Of a stretch of DNA of 64,000 nt, positions 45,208-56,617 are shown in pieces. The stretch's first letter is position 1. The number at the start of each line of letters is the position of its first letter. The position numbers and the translations under genes are program-made. The notes under the pieces were generated by a model. It was not told where the DNA came from. It made no database searches and was given only the letters and a program-made list of their open reading frames with translations. The DNA comes from Nigrospora sphaerica (taxonomy: Eukaryota; Ascomycota; Sordariomycetes; Amphisphaeriales; Apiosporaceae): positions 3,658,001 to 3,722,000 of the forward strand of contig JAGVVL010000013.1 of the NCBI GenBank assembly GCA_018287875.1, written 5' to 3'.

Positions 45208-47797
45208 TCAAACAGGCCGGGCCTCGTCAGGCTCAGCCCTTCGCTTCAGAGAGAACCGAAACCGTCCCATCCTGAACATTCTGTCCAGCACCGTCGTCTT
45301 GAGGCGGACCACTTGCTCGCGCGCAAACGTGTTGCGCTTCCAGTCGTAGGAACACAGGGCGGCGCGCTGCATGCCGCCCTCTTGGCCGCAGATGACGACG
45401 GTGGTGGGCGGGCGCGCGGCCTGGAAGGCCATGGCCGTCATGGTGTGGGTGTCGATGAGGGTGAAGGTCGGCAGCTGGCCGCCGCCGGCCTGGTAGTCGG
45501 GCAGGGCGGGCCGCTGGCCGACGCACTCGCCCTCGAACAGCGTGTGGCGCGAGTGCGTGCTGCCGGCCACGCTCCACGTCAGTCGGCCGCGGTTCGAGGT
45601 GAACAGGTACTCCTCAATGAGGCCCAGGTCCTCGGGCACGCCCTCCATGCCCACGAACATGGCCTGCGTCGCCCAGAACTTGCCCACGTAAATCTTGAGG
45701 ATCAGCGCCGGCGCCGCCAGCGAGAGTGCCGTCGCGAGGATCAGGATGAAGCCGCCCCACGAGAGCATGGTCTTAGATGCGGCCAGTTCCGTGTAGTTGT
45801 TCTCCATGACTGTCGGGTCCGTGGGCAGTTTGGACGCCGCATCGATCGTGGCGCGGTCTTTGAACAACTCCAGGATGCCGCCGTACGTGAGGAATACGCC
45901 CAGGAGAAGATAGAGGGGGCTGCCTCGCACCAGCCATTGGTAGACTTTTCGATCGAAGGTTGGTCGCGTGAAGAAGTATATTTGTTCCACTGTGAACTCG
46001 CGTGTCAGCGGCTAGTCTTTCATGGAGAGGCGGAACAAGGCAGAAGCCAACTTACTGCAGTCCCACTGGATCGTGGCCCCGTAGGCGTCATCGAGGATGA
46101 CGGTCTCGTCGTCGACGACGCCGGCGATCTGGCAGCGGGGCTCGATATCCCACAGCTTGGAGCCCCAGAAGTCGTCCTGCTCGTGCCAGGGGCGGCCGAG
46201 GCGGCGCGGCTGCAGGCAGATGAAGCGCTCGAGCAGGGCCTCGGAGTCGTTGGCGAGCGAGAGCTTGGCGAAGGCGATGAAGCTCGTGTCGGACATGTGG
46301 ACGGCGGGCCGGCGGCGCAGGAGGCCCATGAGGGCGTACACAATGTCGGCGGGGCACCACTGGCCCGTGTGCCGCCGGGTGAAGCACCGCAACGCGATGC
46401 TGACGAGCTCGACCGGCTGCAGGTGGATCGACGACTCGTAGTGGTCGATGAGCTGCCGCACGAGCACGGCGTCGCGCCACACGCGCCGCGACGCGAACTG
46501 CCTCTTCGGCCACTCGGTCGGCAGCCGCGGGCCCCCGATGGCGTAGATCTTGACCCGCTTCTCGGGCGAGATGAGCAGGATCTCGGGCAGCGTCCACAGC
46601 CGCGTGCCCCATTCCTGCAGCCAGTGCATCATGGTCTCCGGACTGTACGCGTCCGGGCCCGTCGCCGAGTACTTGCTCGGGAGCGATGGGCCGACGAGGA
46701 TGACCAGGGAGTGGGCGGCGCGGACCGTGTCCGAGATGCGGTAGACGTCGGTGCTCTGGCTGGTGGCCTTGGAAAGACCGTCGGCGTCCCGGATGCACTC
46801 AAAGTCCAGCCAGAAGGCGCCCTTGCCCGCCGTGTGCGCCGCCTCGATACCGTACCACTGTAGAGTCTCCCGGTCCGCCGGCGCGATGCGGTAGAGAGCC
46901 TCGCGAGTGGCCGAGTCCACATCCCACCCGGCCAGCTCCTGCGGAGTGGCTACGCAGAACTGTAGCCGGGTGTACGACAGGAACACAAAATCGGTGTCAG
47001 CATCATCGCCATGCTCGCGGACCCAGTCGGCCACCTGGCGGGTTTCGAATCCGACAGGCTGCCCCTCCGAATCGTACTGAAGGAAGCAAAGCCAACGCGG
47101 CCCGAAGTCGCGCTGTAGCAGGTCCCCATGGTCATCCTCGTCGTCTTCGTCGTCGTTTTCAGCCTCCGCGATGGTGCTGTTTCCAAAGGAGTCCACCCGT
47201 GATGTCGAAGGGATAAAGGGCGTCATGGCTGTCCTCTCGATGTCATCCGGGGACCCCGGGCTTTGGGGCAAGAACGCCGTCCCTTCGTGGGACTCATGTT
47301 CCGGTAACTCGTCTTCTGGATTCTTGTGGCGTCTCTCCTTACGATTGCGTGCCACTAAGGGGTATTCGCGATCAAAGGCTCGCACCGGGTCGTAGTTACC
47401 GCCGTTCTTGGGCGTCCCCTCGGCATTTTGCGGGATCAAAAGCTATATATTCCGTCAGAAGATGTGCCACCGAGGCGCCGGAGGCAGTAAAAGCGCTCAC
47501 CAGGAAGAAGAGCAGAACACAAGCTGGTATCCAAGCAAACACGGAGGATCGAGCCCACTGAGCCAGGCGGATGATAGCTGAAACGTTCTTTGTCACGCGT
47601 CCCGATCGTTCCCACGTGCCGGTAGCTTCCGAGCCGCCAAGCACGTCTGCGTTGATCGCCGAAGTTGCCTGCTGAACCACCAGGGGCTCGACGCGGCCGG
47701 TATGAGGGTGGAGGAATTTTTCTGCCGCATGGTCTCCCTCCCGAGTCTCGACGACGCGCCCAAAGGTGTCACGCCGCGGCCAAGTCTCCGACTTCAT
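45208..47797 (-). CDS. Large membrane protein with HET-like core, function unknown
   Basis: Three exons on the minus strand: 47797-47501, 47442-46056 and 45989-45208. Introns have GT..AG ends and the frame closes, giving 821 aa. One hydrophobic segment sits at about 84-100 (SSVFAWIPACVLLFFL). Two more lie at about 579-603 (GSPLYLLLGVFLTYGGILELF) and 634-663 (GGFILILATALSLAAPALIL). Between them is an acidic linker and a domain of about 400 residues. Its segment FWLDFECIRDADGLSKATSQSTDVYRISDTVRAAHSLVILVG, split as FWLDFECI and YRISDTVRAAHSLVILVG, recalls the WxDxxCI and Y..A motifs of HET (heterokaryon incompatibility) domains. WTLPEILL fits the later HET W(T/C)xQE position. The HET assignment is my inference and the domain is atypical. 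Exon 2 ends in the codon for the Met that begins MEQIYFF. Confidence 0.78.
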
Positions 47798-49946
47798 GGT
47801 GAACAGTGGTAGAATACGGTTCGTAGGCTAGGAAAACTGGGGAGCGGAGAAGAACAACGGGTACAACACGTCCTGGAACCATTACGAAGTTATAGTCCGC
47901 GATCTTATCTGGCCCACAGCCGTCCTGCGGAATGGAGATAGAGAAGGCTGCAAGTGCGGCTGAGATGGTATCTAATCTTTCGCCCGCCACAAATCTCACG
48001 GGGTAGGTGGAATAAGTATAGCGGGCTTGGCAAAAAAGTCCGAATAGAGGCCGTCCTGATTCCCTGCCAATCATTGTAGCTTTAAACTTAGCAGCGTGAG
48101 GCTGGATGCGACGTCCAGACTCATCTAGGCTTACTGCTTACTGCGGAGACACCCTCACAAATGGGCACAACTTTTCAATAGTTAGCCGCAATTCCTCCAC
48201 GAACAGCAGCGCATGTAGGTTGCACTCTATTTCTAGACGGTGGCCCGTTACATGAACTTGCGCCACCGTCTTCGGCATTTCGCATGGCCCAGGGGTAGCA
48301 CAACGTGACTCAGCCAAAGCGCGGCATTCCCCATAGGGAAACATGCTCTTTCTTAGATCACGATCGTGTCGCTTAGTGAGCCGCCAAAACAATGGCTCCA
48401 GACCGTCGTTTTGTTTTCTGCACACATGATTGCGAGTCAGGCGCGACGAGTACGCGTGACCTGAAGGGCGCTTTTGTCACACGATCCCAACTTGGGAATA
48501 CCACAAGTGGCGCATTGAATACTTAGCCGACTCCTGCTTGCTTTGTCTCTCCTACGAATCCTCCCAAATGTCCGATCGATAATCACTGTTTGAAGTCACA
48601 GGAGTACTGGTAAATCCAGCCGGTCTTGTATTTGTATAGCCACCTTGAACTTGAGACTTGTGACGCACCCAGCGGTTCCCTTGTCCTGTAGCTCGAAAAG
48701 CGCCGGTAGCGGCAGCAAGCCCGGGCCATACGAAGCCCTGCCGGCCGCTTGACCACGGCTAGGACGAAAACTTGTCCGCCAGCCCGCAGAATACTCCACT
48801 CATTTCTCCTACGTAGTATCCTACGTAGTAGGACAGCCAGTCCGCACCACCCCACAGTATGTTGAGGAGCGCTCTGGGCTAAGCGTGACTGGCACTGTAT
48901 CCTCGATACATCACCGCGACTACACTTGTGTTCTCACAGACCCTCATGAAACGAAAACACTCGGACTTTCTCGGCTGCTAGCTATTTCTCTTTAGTTGAT
49001 AACATTCGTATTGGAGTTCTATAGTAATTGCCTGGGAACCGCTCTTACCAACCAGTTGGACTGGCTGGAGCAGCTGGAGCTCTCGGTGGCCCTACTGCGG
49101 CGGGTTGCATTGCTTCTATCGCTGTTAGGGTTATGTGAAGCAAAGTTGCTGTAGTTCTGTACTTACCGGATGCGTCCAATGGTGGTTCGAAGTGGGAATG
49201 TTTCGACGTCTGGACAAATTCGATTCAGGAGGAATTGAACAAAGTGCGAAGTCTTCGGAAGCTAGATTTCATAAGCCTGAGGCTGCGATTTAGCGAATGG
49301 GTCGGGCTGTTCATGACGGAGTATCGATTTGGCAGAGTGACGGAGTGCACCAGTTTGTCGAAATCGTTGACAAGAACAGAACTGTTGCATATCTGCGATA
49401 TGGCTGTCAATCAGCGCGGTGATGTGCTTGCACGCATCCCCATCACAGTCACTGAAGAAAATTGTGTGCCCGGTGACTACTTTCGGGCAACACACCAATG
49501 TAACGGTGGCCACCTTGGTTTCTAGATCGTGAGTATCTGTAGGTGCCCACCAATGCGCAAGCCCACGGGAGCCAATCGGCTGTCATAAACCTGTGAGAAG
49601 GGTACGATTTCAGTCTGGGGTAGTCGCTTTCCTGGGGCGGCCAACGTTAGTGCCTCTATCACGTGAACATCACGTGGATGTCAATTTCCACCTCAATCGA
49701 GCTGCCCTTGCAGGCATGTCGCCATCATCAACACTTCGCGAAACCCAAAGCATCAATTCCTGGCACCCTAAATGCCGGCTGGACCGTGACGTTTCCTGGG
49801 GGAAGCGGGTAAGTGGCTCCCGGACGCTCGACTGCTCGGGGCGCTGACACTCGGCGCCAGCACCAATGCGCCCACGCGGCACCGCCAACATCGCGACACA
49901 GTGACCGATACAGCACATCGCGCACGCCTTTCGGTCCGCTACGACA
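47798..49946. other. Intergenic, lower-GC stretch without convincing gene
   Basis: The part from about 48100 to 49500 is visibly more AT-rich than the rest of the window, and no frame shows a domain. The 96-codon frame at 49235-49525 (plus) has no recognisable similarity. A 12-bp-spaced repeat of CCTACGTAGTA lies at 48808-48830. Confidence 0.5.
48808..48830. repeat. Direct repeat of CCTACGTAGTA with palindromic core
   Basis: Two perfect 11-bp copies 12 bp apart. Each contains the palindrome CTACGTAG. Confidence 0.9.
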
Positions 49947-51408
49947 ATGACAGGCGACGACGATGCGGAGGCTTCGGCTCGTGAGAGCAGCTCCGCGCCG
50001 GGTCCCTCGTCGGCACCCGCACAGCGGGAGCAGAGCGCCGCCGCCACCGCCCCTAGTCCGGCATTGAGCTCCACCAGCTCGCAAACCCGCTATCAGCCGC
50101 AGTTCTCGGCCAGCACCCAGATGATTCTCCAGAAGATTCGAGGGGAGACGAGCAATTACAACAAGGCCATCTCGTCAGCTTCGGCTTCGGGCGCCTTTCA
50201 GCAGGCTGCTTACGAGGACACTAAAAGACGCCTCGCGCAGAGCATGAACATGAGTGCTTCGCTTACCATGCCCTTGCCACCGACCATGGCCTCGGGGTCC
50301 GGCACTTCCACGGCACCGGCGCGATTCATCGGCAGCAGCCCCAGCGCGAAGCCGCCAGGGACCTTGGAGACGCCCAAAACAACACCCTTGAGGACCACGG
50401 CCAAGGCTGCCGCGAAGCGGGGCGGCCGTGCAGCGAAAGGCGCCAAGCGTCGGAAGACTGGTGACGGCGATGCGGTCTCGGCGGTGGGCAGTGACCCCTC
50501 CGACGAAGAAGGCGAGGGTGCATACCAAGAGGCTGTGCATACTATGACCAAGTCCGGTCGCCAAGTATCCAAGCCAACGCAGTTCAACCCTGCTGCCGTC
50601 TCGAGCGCCTCGAAGCGAAAGCACTACGGCAAACGCACGCCCGACCAAGCGCTGTGCAAGGTGTGCACGAGGGGTCTTAGCCTGGCCCAGAATCAAATCG
50701 TCTTCTGCGACGGCTGCAATCTCTGCTGGCATCAGCTCTGCCACGACCCGTTTATCGATGACGATTTGGTGAACGATGAGACTCGCTCGTGGTTTTGCCG
50801 AGCTTGTACCGCTAAAAGGGAGAAGCACCTCGCGAAGAAGAAGTTGGTCAGCAACTTCAAGGGCGCCAGCTGGGCCAACAAGACGATGGAGCAGGTAAAG
50901 CCCCATCCGCAGCCACCCGTACGCGTAACCTTCCTCACAGCTCTTCCAGCGGCGCGCATACTTGGCAAGCCAACCCCAAGGAAACTTGGTGAACCTCATC
51001 ATGTACAGCCTCGAGCTGCACCCGGACCTCCCACTGTTTCCCGTGCCCGAGTCGGCTGCGGCGGCTAAACGGGCGGCGCAAAATGCCGGCACCAGCTCTG
51101 CCAAAGGCGGCTCTCAAAAAGCTGACCCTAGTGCAGCGGGCCCAATAAATTACACAGCGCCGGCTACTGTAGCAAACCCGCCAAAGTCCAACGCCAAGAA
51201 CGGTTCGCCACAAAAGCAGGACGAGATAGAAGGCTCGTCGGACTCAGTGCCGCCGACTTGGCCGAAACCAGGCCAAGGCGTGTTAGCAAAGCTGGTGCTG
51301 AACGAGGATGACTTCCAAGACAATAATGATTTCGAGGCGTTCAGTGTGGCGACCTACGATGCCAAGGGTAAGAAGGTCATGGAGAACGGCATGGCGGTGA
51401 GTGCATGA
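49947..51408 (+). CDS. PHD-finger protein, probable chromatin reader
   Basis: Exon 1 is 49947-50894 and exon 2 is 50950-51408, giving 468 aa. A second AG at 50940 is also in frame and would add three residues. The N-terminal 230 residues are disordered, rich in Ser, Ala and Thr, with a basic KRGGRAAKGAKRRK stretch like a nuclear signal. One C4HC3 PHD finger spans about residues 237-287: CKVC, then VFCDGC, WHQLCHDPF and WFCRAC. PHD fingers of this layout usually bind histone H3 tails. After the intron comes LVNLIMYSLELHPDLPLFP, a conserved short segment in related fungal proteins as I recall, then a low-complexity tail. The last codons contain a perfect donor (GCG|GTGAGT at 51397), so a third exon may replace the final three residues; see findings. 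Confidence 0.83.
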
Positions 51409-52226
51409 TGCCTGTCTCGAGTTTGGTAGTAACCGACGTTTGCTATTACCGAGTAACAAGGTATAAAAGGTACGAGCTGCAGGGGCAGTATTATCACCTG
51501 TACGGCTCGGCCTATTAGTGAACATGTTCGTAGCCAGACGAGTAGTTAAGTAAGTTTGCACATTGTTGCAGGGAATATCAATTCCCGCCGATCTTGCATT
51601 TTTGCCCATCCGCCTCAGCATCTTAAGGATTCATTCGTACTTCGACAACTGTTCTCTCAGCACTGCCAAACAGCACTTCCGTTGATGCTGCCACTGTTGT
51701 TATATCCTAGAAGCCCGTCAAGCACCGCATTCTATTTGCCTCTGGTACCTGGCCTCCGTTTCACCACGGGAGACAAAGAGTCCAGTCCGTGAATTCCGGG
51801 CTCCGCATGCCCTCCCCAACCCCCGAGCGAAGAACTCGGTCCCTTGCCGACAACGGACTCGTACAGCCCGCGTCCCGAAGGGACCGAGACGGACAAGGTC
51901 GATACGGTGCCGCACGCGTTGGTGCGCGACCAAACGAGTATCCTTTTCTTGTTGCTCCCTCCTCTCCTTTTCTACATATACTCTTTCCTTCTCGCCTTTT
52001 TTTGTCTTCTTTTTCTTTTAATACAAACTATAGCAAAACCCAGTCACAAACAAACAGAGGAGTGGAACCAGGATGCATGCATGGGGCATGGGTTCATGCA
52101 GCTCAAGTTCGTAACCCGCCCACCCATTATCGACATGCAGTCCCTTTCCCCAGCTGCATGCTATCTAATGACCAATAAGCCGCTCAATATCCAATCAGCG
52201 GCATCCAACCAACTTGGTTAGTCCAA
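51409..52226. other. Intergenic between PHD gene and tRNA
   Basis: It may hold a third exon of the PHD gene near 51572-51680 and its 3' UTR. The T-rich tract at about 51960-52020 carries no gene. Confidence 0.5.
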
Positions 52227-52334
52227 GGCCTGGTGGCCTAATGGTAAGGCGTTGCTTTCCGGTTACGCCAATTGGATCTTCCAATTGGTTATTACCTCTG
52301 GCAAAGATTGCGGGTTCGAGTCCCGTCTGGGTCG
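52227..52334 (+). tRNA. tRNA-Arg (anticodon CCG) with a 36-nt intron
   Basis: Folded by hand. Acceptor strand 52227-52233 pairs with 52327-52333, with three G-U pairs. The D arm is GCCT/AGGC around AATGGTA. The anticodon stem TTGCT pairs with GGCAA, and the loop TTCCGG gives anticodon CCG at 52259-52261. The T arm is GCGGG-TTCGAGT-CCCGT, and the discriminator base is G at 52334. A 36-nt intron (52263-52298) follows position 37, the canonical site for nuclear tRNA introns. The A box (TGGCCTAATGG) and B box (GGTTCGAGTCC) of the internal Pol III promoter are present. The D arm matches eukaryotic tRNA-Arg. CCG decodes CGG. Confidence 0.87.
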
Positions 52335-52337
52335 CTC

Positions 52338-52342
52338 TTTTT
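52338..52342 (+). terminator. RNA polymerase III terminator
   Basis: A run of five T residues begins four bases after the 3' end of the tRNA. Confidence 0.8.
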
Positions 52343-53206
52343 GCTCTCCCCTCTTTGGGAGGAAACCTACCGGGGGTTTTTTTGGCCTCTGCAGCCAATT
52401 TTTTTTGGTTCCTTTTGCATTTAATTTCCTCTCTTCTCGGCATCTAATTAGACCGGACTTTAGATGGATAGCACAACTGGCTCATGATTTCCCGATTTCC
52501 AGGAGAGCCTGACTACTCTTGGAAAACTCGTGACCTTCACAAACTTCCTGAACTTGGTTGCAATCTCGTCGAGGCGTCACCGTTGGCGTATCATTTTGAT
52601 AGCCAGATGCCGAATCTATCTCAAGGCACGCCTCCTTAGCATACTAGCTGGCCTCTTTTCAGAGGCTCGCGGGGTCTTGAGCGTATCTCCGGGGACATAT
52701 GGCTCTTCCATGTGTCCCCGCCTGCGTTCCTGTCGGCTCTCATTACTATTAAACCTTACGTTTCTCTGGCCTTGCATCTTCTCTCAAGAACGCAAGCATA
52801 CACTCACTTGGCTTGTAAAACTTGTGAGTATACCTATCAAAGCTGGCGTGGGTAACTCTAGAATCCGTGGAAGTCGAAGTCAACACTGGGAACCGTTGGG
52901 ACTGGATGGAGCAATCCCTGGATACCTGTGTGAGCCCGGTTGTTGTCTATATCGATTTGGGGCTTCTCCGTTATTTGGAGGAAGTCGACAATGTTCTACA
53001 CGCTGCTGCACCTCCCCTTTTTAAGCCTAATGAGTTGAAACACTGAAACACTCGGTATTCCCAGGACCTAGTGTCTCAAAGGCCTCGTTTCAACCGTCGC
53101 GTCGCCTTCTTGGGAGCCCGGGAACCTGTGGTCACGGCAAGTGCCTGTCGCCAAGCAACAGGCCGAGAGACACCTTCCTGCGGATTTCTACAAGAGTACA
53201 GGCTAC
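52343..53206. other. Left flank of the LINE, no convincing gene
   Basis: Lower-GC sequence with no recognised coding content. A frame of 164 codons (52530-53024, plus) has no motif. It ends at the left copy of the target-site duplication. Confidence 0.5.
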
Positions 53207-53219
53207 GTTGCCGTAGCAT
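53207..53219. repeat. Target-site duplication, left copy
   Basis: GTTGCCGTAGCAT, identical over 13 bp to 58098-58110. It abuts the A-rich 3' tail of the LINE. Confidence 0.93.
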
Positions 53220-53247
53220 TTTTATTATTATTATTATTATTATTATT
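53220..53247 (-). repeat. LINE 3' tail, (AAT)8 plus A4
   Basis: On the plus strand this is TTTT followed by eight ATT units (53224-53247). It directly abuts the left target-site duplication, as expected for target-primed reverse transcription. Confidence 0.92.
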
Positions 53248-53419
53248 CTTACACCTAGCGACCTATCAAGGCCATGAGGACCCCCTACGCATCTCAGCCT
53301 AGGAAAACCGTTCCGGGCTGACGTCCGGCCGGGTGAAAAACCTAGGTTCCGCTGCGTCGTACCGCTTCTATCTACTCTTTGACCTGCCATACCGAGATCG
53401 GGCTCAGCGCGCCCGCTTC

Positions 53420-56400
53420 CTAGCTGATAAGTTGATTCGCCAGCTGGAACATGTCTAGCCTGCCCGAGCGGAGTAGCCATCTCGCGATAATTCCTGCTTT
53501 TCCTGGGGTGTCGAGCATCCTGTCCGTGTCTATCGGTCCTCCTAAAGCTTGGACGAGATGCTCTCGTCTTTCTCTCTCCCTTGGGCAGAAAACGAGGATA
53601 TGTCGGACGGTCTCCCTACCTTGACCGCAATCGCACCGTGGGCTGTCGAAGCCTGGGACCCTGCGTTTAAAGAGGAAGTCTCGCAGTCCGATCTTGCCAG
53701 TCCTTGCCTGGACGAGGATCGAGCTCTCCGCCTTGTGGAGCCCCTTATGGAGCTTAAGGACATGCTTGTCCGGAGGCTTTTTAGTTATTGCTGGAGCTCG
53801 CGATGTCTGGTTTTGCCGCAGTGTCTGGCTTTGCTGCCATCTCTGGAGCCAGTCCCTCTCCTCGGCCTTGCTTGCCGACTCTCCGGCCAGCCACACGTCT
53901 AGCCATCTCTTACGGTCAGGGACTTCCGGGCCTATCCGTCTGCGCCGTCGAGTCGGCCTTGTTAGGATCCACCTAGCTGCCCTGTCGCATCTAGCTTGGA
54001 TAAGTGATGCGATACGCGGCTGCTGGAGCCTCTCTTCCGACGCCGCCACTCTTTTATTAAGCCATACCTCTAGGGGCGATACGTAGGCTTCTGTTTCTAG
54101 TGTCGTGGCTGCTGTCGCCTTGAAAGCCCCTGTGACCTTGCGGAGGCACTCGGTCTGGATATCGCCTAGTGTCTTAGCCCTGCTTTTCGAGATATGGTGG
54201 TGCCATTCTGAGGCTCCATAGCCTATAGCAGACCGCACGACGGCTATGTAGACTTGGCGGGCTCGCTGGAGGGACGCACCCCATGTCGAGGCTGCTATGC
54301 GGTCCAGGGCATAGACATGCGTTGCCATCTTCTTGGAGATCGACTGGATGTGGGTGTCCCAGCGGAGGCGTCTATCCACCTGGATGCCGAGGACGCGGCA
54401 GGAGTCTTCTGGCTTAATTTCGTGACCTTCCAGGGCTATTTTCGTGTCCGGACCCTTCCGTCTTCGGGAGAAGTGGACCAAGTGGTATTTCTTAACTGCA
54501 AAGGTCATACCATGGCTGACTGCCCATTCTTTGCAAACCCTGTGAGCGGCTTCCAGCCGCTCGCAGGTCTGCTCTGGGTCTAAGCCGAAGCCCACGAGGT
54601 TCGTGTCGTCTACGAAAGCTATGGCAGCTATCCCTGGGACGGCGCGGAGAGCTTTATAAAGACCAGCTGTATAGAGGCAGAAGAGAATAGGTGACAGGGG
54701 CGAGCCTTACGGAACGCCGGCTAGGACCGGGATCTCATCCGATTCCTGGCCATCGAATAACAGCGTTGTTGATCGGTTAAATAGGAAGCTTCGGATCCAG
54801 TTAATAGTCTATATAGGGACCCTTAACGCTCGTAGGTTAGCGAGGAGCCTTCCATAGTCGACGGAGTCGAAAGCTCCCGAGATATCCAGCGAGAGGAGGG
54901 TTGCTATGCCCCTATACTTCCAGGCCGTACAAACTAGGTCCGTTAGTAGCCGCAGAGCAGTCTCCGTGGAACGACCTTTCCGGTTACCCATCTGTTCGTC
55001 TGGGAGGAGTCCGTTCTCTTCGGCAAAGCTGGCTAGCCGTTACGTTAGCAGGCTCTCGATCGCCTTGCCCATGGTGTTAAGCAGGGCGATAGGTCTCCAT
55101 CCGCCGGCTTAGTGGTACTCGCTCGGCTGCTTTCCTGGTTTCCGAAGGATAACGGTGACTGCTTTCCGGAACGCTCTAGGATAATATCCTATACGCCAGC
55201 ATGCCTCTGTTAGAGAGGCTAGAGCTCGGTAAAGTGGCTTTCCTAGGCGCTTCAAGAATCCGTTCGGGAGCTGGTCCGGTCCAGGCGCTTTCCACTGTCC
55301 GGCCTTAGTAAGGACGTCCTGTACTTGCTCCGTTGTGACCTCGTAATCGATATTAAGAGGCGGTGCGAGCCAGTTTATTGTTCGGAAACCGGTCGGCGTA
55401 GCTTTAGGGGGAGGATAGAACCTTACGCGGAAGGCCTCTGCTTTCTCCTTATGCGTCGTTGCTTCGCCTTGCGGTGTATAGAGCGTGGGGACGGCTAGGG
55501 GAAACGGCGGCGCGGCCCCTTCAGTTCTGGCCCATCTTGCGATACTCCAGACACCAGCTGGCTGGCTGGAGGCCTCGTGTAGCATGCTTCTCCAGGTCGA
55601 TGTTTTCGCTTCGCGGATTGCCTTCTTTTTCGATAGAGATGCTTGTCGGAGGGCTCGCCAGGCTGCGTCCGTTCTGTCGGAAAGCCATGTCCGCTGGGCT
55701 CTTCTCTCCTCTTCTATAAACTCCTTTATGTTACGATTCCACCAGGCCTTGCCTCTCCCCTTAGAGCGACGGGGGGGTGCCGCGAGGTCGGCTATCCGGG
55801 TTAGCTCTTTGGTTAACATTTCGGTGTATCCGTCGATCTCTTCTGGTGTCTTAAGTAGCCCTGGCTGCGGTAGGTGTGCCGCTTCTGCCTTCGCTTGGTT
55901 GTAATCGGCTGTTTTCCAGCTGCGTCGCGGTCTATCCTGAGGATCGCTTCGAGTTCCGGCCACGCGTATCACCTGTGGGAGGTGGTCGGATCCAGCATAT
56001 GGAGCATACCCGTCGTACGCAGCCCGGAGATCGTCCGTGGCCCACGCTAGGTCGATCGTAGAGTCTGCGCATCCTTTTCGAGTCCATGTCGGTGTTCCAG
56101 GAGGTGTGATCAGCTGGAGCCTCCAGGATTCTGCTAGCTGGAGCAGCTTATCGGCCGCTCTATGGGGCCGGACGTTGTATCCTCCCCAGACGGGGTGGTG
56201 GACGTTGAAGTCTCCCACGAGGACTGTTCGTCTTAGCTAGGGTTCGGCATAGAGCGCTTCGATAGCTGGCAGGTCCGATCTGCTGGTGGACCCAGGGGGA
56301 GGCGAGTATATGCAGACAACCGTTAGGGGACCGTCAGGTAGCTGGATCGTGAGGTGACACCTGTCTGGCTGCGCCTCGTAAGTCCACTGCGCTGGGGGGT

Positions 56401-56617
56401 ACTTCTTATTAATGTAGATGCATACTCTGCCTCCCTCGGTGGCATAGAGAAGGTAGTACGGAGAGGATCTCGGGCAGTAGGTAGTCGGTATATGCGGGTT
56501 CTTCCAGGGCTCTTGTATAGCTAGAACGTCGTACTCTTCGTGGATAGCCTCGACCGCCGGTATCTGCGCTTTCTTGCTTTTCCGCGTGTTCCAGTGTAGG
56601 ATCCTTAGAGCTGTCAT
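53420..56617 (-). pseudogene. LINE ORF2: endonuclease and reverse transcriptase, broken by five stop codons
   Basis: A single frame of 1065 codons plus stop. The APE-type endonuclease comes first (HWNTRKS, AIQEPW, GDFNVHHPVWGG, STIDLAW, GSDHLP: all catalytic motifs present). The reverse transcriptase follows (WKAPGPDQLPNGFLK, SLDISGAFDSVDY, the GVP-stop-GSPLSPILF motif, and FVDDTNL as the active-site box). A long thumb and connector region leads to a C-terminal CDCGQGRETVRHILVFC motif. In-frame stops lie at 56239-56237, 55111-55109, 55042-55040, 54811-54809 and 54709-54707. The last replaces the near-invariant Gln of the GVPQGSP motif, so full-length RT cannot be made. There are no frameshifts. 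All five stops are TAG or TAA and fit C-to-T change at CAG or CAA. Confidence 0.93.

Noticed and set aside
49235..49525. 96-codon plus frame (SLRKLDFISLRLRFSEW)
   Set aside because: No similarity recognised, lies in the AT-richer island and has no supporting promoter or splice signals.
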